Source: Palsa-504 sp963744575
Lineage (GTDB): Bacteria > Actinomycetota > Actinomycetes > Streptosporangiales > Streptosporangiaceae
Direction: 5' to 3'
DNA: 64,000 bases
Assembly: GCA_963744575.1 (NCBI GenBank)
Contig: CAVUUF010000016.1
Span: 1 to 64,000, forward strand
Within the stretch, counting starts at the first letter, position 1. Every line of letters starts with the position of its first letter. The notes beneath the pieces were generated by a model, which worked only from the letters and a program-made list of their open reading frames with translations, was not told where the DNA came from and made no database searches. Positions 62,714-64,000 of the stretch are shown in pieces. The position numbers and the translations under genes are program-made.

Positions 62714-63266
62714 GATTGGCCTCTTTCCCGGGCCGCCGGAGATGACCCGTCACCCCTGAAACGGCCGGGCGGCGGGCACGGTTCAAGGGCCTGGCCGGGC
62801 CCCGCGGGACGCGGGCCCGGCCAGGCGTCAGCCGGGCTACCTCCGGCAGGTCGGGGGGTGACCCGCGGCGCCGCACACGGCTGAGCAGGGAGACTGGCAA
62901 GCCAGCAGAGGTACTCATCCATCAGTAATCACGTACCTAACGGGCTGGCGGTTCAGCTCCTGCTCACATCGAGGCCCTGGCTGGCGAGGACGCCTGGGAA
63001 ACCGGCACGGGTTCGGCGGCCCTGGATCCCGGCGGGTCCCGCGATGGCAGCGCGTATCCAAGATTAGCAATTATCGCTTTACGAGCGCAACTATAGATTG
63101 CGTAAACGTGCGTCGGCCTATCGTGACTTTTCCGGCCGGAATGTACTGAGCAGGCCTTTACTAAACCTGCCCGAAACCGAGACCCTGCTTGGTACTGGTG
63201 TTGCGGGGCCTGGTAGTCCTAGGTTTGCACCAGGAATACATCCTGCTCGCCAGGGGAGGAGAGCGC
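62714..63266. other. Upstream region of the cox operon
   Basis: About 550 bases without a supported gene; AT-richer from 63055 to 63180, where the candidate operator lies. Probably contains the promoter for coxS. Confidence 0.5.
63078..63106. promoter_or_regulatory. Candidate operator upstream of coxS
   Basis: An interrupted dyad: TTTACGAGCGCAA (63078-63090) faces TTGCGTAAA (63098-63106) across a 7-base A/T-rich centre. The right arm's complement is TTTACGCAA, i.e. the left arm without an inserted AGCG. It is about 160 bases before the coxS start, in the AT-rich promoter region. The regulator is not in the window. Confidence 0.45.
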
Positions 63267-63734
63267 ATGGCAGATATCACCGTCACCGTCGATGGCGTGA
63301 AGTATGCGGATCACGTCGAGCCCCGGATGCTGCTTGTCCACTACCTGAGGGAAGTGGTGGGCAAGACAGGGACTCCCATCGGATGCGACACGTCGAATTG
63401 CGGCGCATGCACGGTGCTGCTTGACGGACAGTCGGTCAAGAGTTGCTCCGTCCTGGCCGTCCAGGCGGACGGCGCCGAGATCACCACCATCCAGGGCCTG
63501 GCGAACGGCGGCCTGCACCCGCTTCAGCGCGCCTTCCACGAGGAGCACGCGCTGCAGTGCGGGTACTGCACCCCGGGGATGATCATGGCTGCGTCGGACC
63601 TGCTCAGAGAGAATCCGCACCCCAGCGACCAGGAGATCCGGGCGGGCCTGGAAGGCAACCTCTGCCGCTGTACCGGCTATGAGAACATCATCCGCGCCGT
63701 ACGGCGCGCCGCCCAGGCGGGAGTGAGCGAATGA
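63267..63734 (+). CDS. coxS: Aerobic CO dehydrogenase-type small (2Fe-2S) subunit
   Basis: 155 residues. N-terminal plant-type [2Fe-2S] motif GCDTSNCGACTVLLDG with the fourth Cys in VKSCS; C-terminal helical domain with second cluster CGYCTPGM and CRCTGYEN. It passes electrons from the molybdenum site to FAD. ATG 63267 follows AGGGGAGGAG. Its stop overlaps the start of the large subunit (ATGA). The family includes CO, nicotinate and other hydroxylases, so CO is only the likeliest substrate. Confidence 0.9.
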   Translation: MADITVTVDGVKYADHVEPRMLLVHYLREVVGKTGTPIGCDTSNCGACTVLLDGQSVKSCSVLAVQADGAEITTIQGLANGGLHPLQRAFHEEHALQCGYCTPGMIMAASDLLRENPHPSDQEIRAGLEGNLCRCTGYENIIRAVRRAAQAGVSE

Positions 63735-64000
63735 CCGCGCAGACCGAGGCCCGCGCAGGCGAACTGGGCAAGGCCCGGCTGCGCAAGGAGGACGAGCGCC
63801 TCATCACCGGCCAGACCAACTGGACCGACAACATCACGCTGCCCGGGATGCTGCACATCGCGTTCGTCCGCAGCCCGTACGCGCACGCCCGGATCACCTC
63901 GGTGGACGTCAGCGCGGCCCGCACCGAGCCGGGCGTCATCGCCGCCTACTCCGGCGCGGACTTCGCCGCCGAGCAGGGCAGCCTGCCGCTCGCCTGGCCG
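63731..64000 (+). CDS. coxL: Molybdenum hydroxylase large subunit (CoxL-like), partial
   Basis: The first 90 codons are in the window; the gene runs off the end. The N-terminus reads KARLRKEDERLITGQTNWTD, then FVRSPYAHARITSVD and GVIAAYSGAD, the aldehyde oxidase/xanthine dehydrogenase a/b hammerhead domain. The active-site loop that would tell form I CoxL (CO-oxidising) from form II is beyond the window. Confidence 0.88.
   Translation, partial: MTAQTEARAGELGKARLRKEDERLITGQTNWTDNITLPGMLHIAFVRSPYAHARITSVDVSAARTEPGVIAAYSGADFAAEQGSLPLAWP

Overview
The window is high-GC actinobacterial DNA: many GTG starts, ATGA/TGATG gene overlaps, and families typical of filamentous actinomycetes (DUF574 SAM methyltransferases, a DUF5753-type XRE regulator, a DUF222/HNH protein, GT87 and other GT-C mannosyltransferase-like membrane enzymes, Ser/Thr kinases, CoxS/CoxL). 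A Streptosporangiales-like or related soil actinomycete is the best guess; genus cannot be resolved from sequence alone.

Layout. 0-5.5 kb: a GT2 / GtrA / GT39 polyprenyl-sugar set (its GT2-GtrA fusion is broken by a frameshift) and an ABC exporter preceded by a 42-residue peptide gene and a strong hairpin. 5.8-24.3 kb: an island rich in broken genes (methyltransferase, IS66 transposase, response regulator, tsaD, serine recombinase, DUF574, arylsulfatase). Set among them are intact genes: an apbE / ferric-reductase-like / NuoF-like / ferredoxin electron-transfer operon, a MntA-HepT toxin-antitoxin pair, a cystathionine gamma-synthase-like enzyme, a DUF222/HNH protein, and an Nramp-related transporter. 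That transporter is preceded by a clear M-box Mg2+ riboswitch and a short leader ORF. 24.3-35.6 kb: a YbaK-type deacylase, a complete but frameshifted IS1182-like element with inverted repeats and a 4-bp duplication, HrpA helicase, an XRE regulator, a TetR/MFS divergon and an intact DUF574 gene. 35.9-39.4 kb: two tandem receptor-like Ser/Thr kinases with an unusual catalytic loop and a shared extracellular domain.

39.7-48.5 kb: an intact version of the glycosyltransferase locus (GT39 plus fused GT2-GtrA) beside an HD hydrolase, a histidine kinase / response regulator pair, a CYTH protein and a PCMT-like methyltransferase. 48.6-53.3 kb: three GT-C membrane glycosyltransferases. 53.3-61.3 kb: a selenocysteine locus with selA, selB and, 4 kb downstream, a tRNA-Sec(UCA) gene beside a 3' remnant of an aspartyl-tRNA synthetase gene; selD and an obvious selenoprotein are not in the window. 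61.6 kb to the end: a VOC protein, a small membrane protein, and the start of a coxS-coxL molybdenum hydroxylase operon behind a candidate operator.

The observations I rate highest are the M-box / leader ORF / Nramp-related transporter unit, the peptide-hairpin-exporter unit at 3.8-5.8 kb, the electron-transfer operon whose membrane-anchored first protein has lost (or never had) an FMN-binding domain, and the recombinase whose gene abuts an interrupted DUF574 gene.
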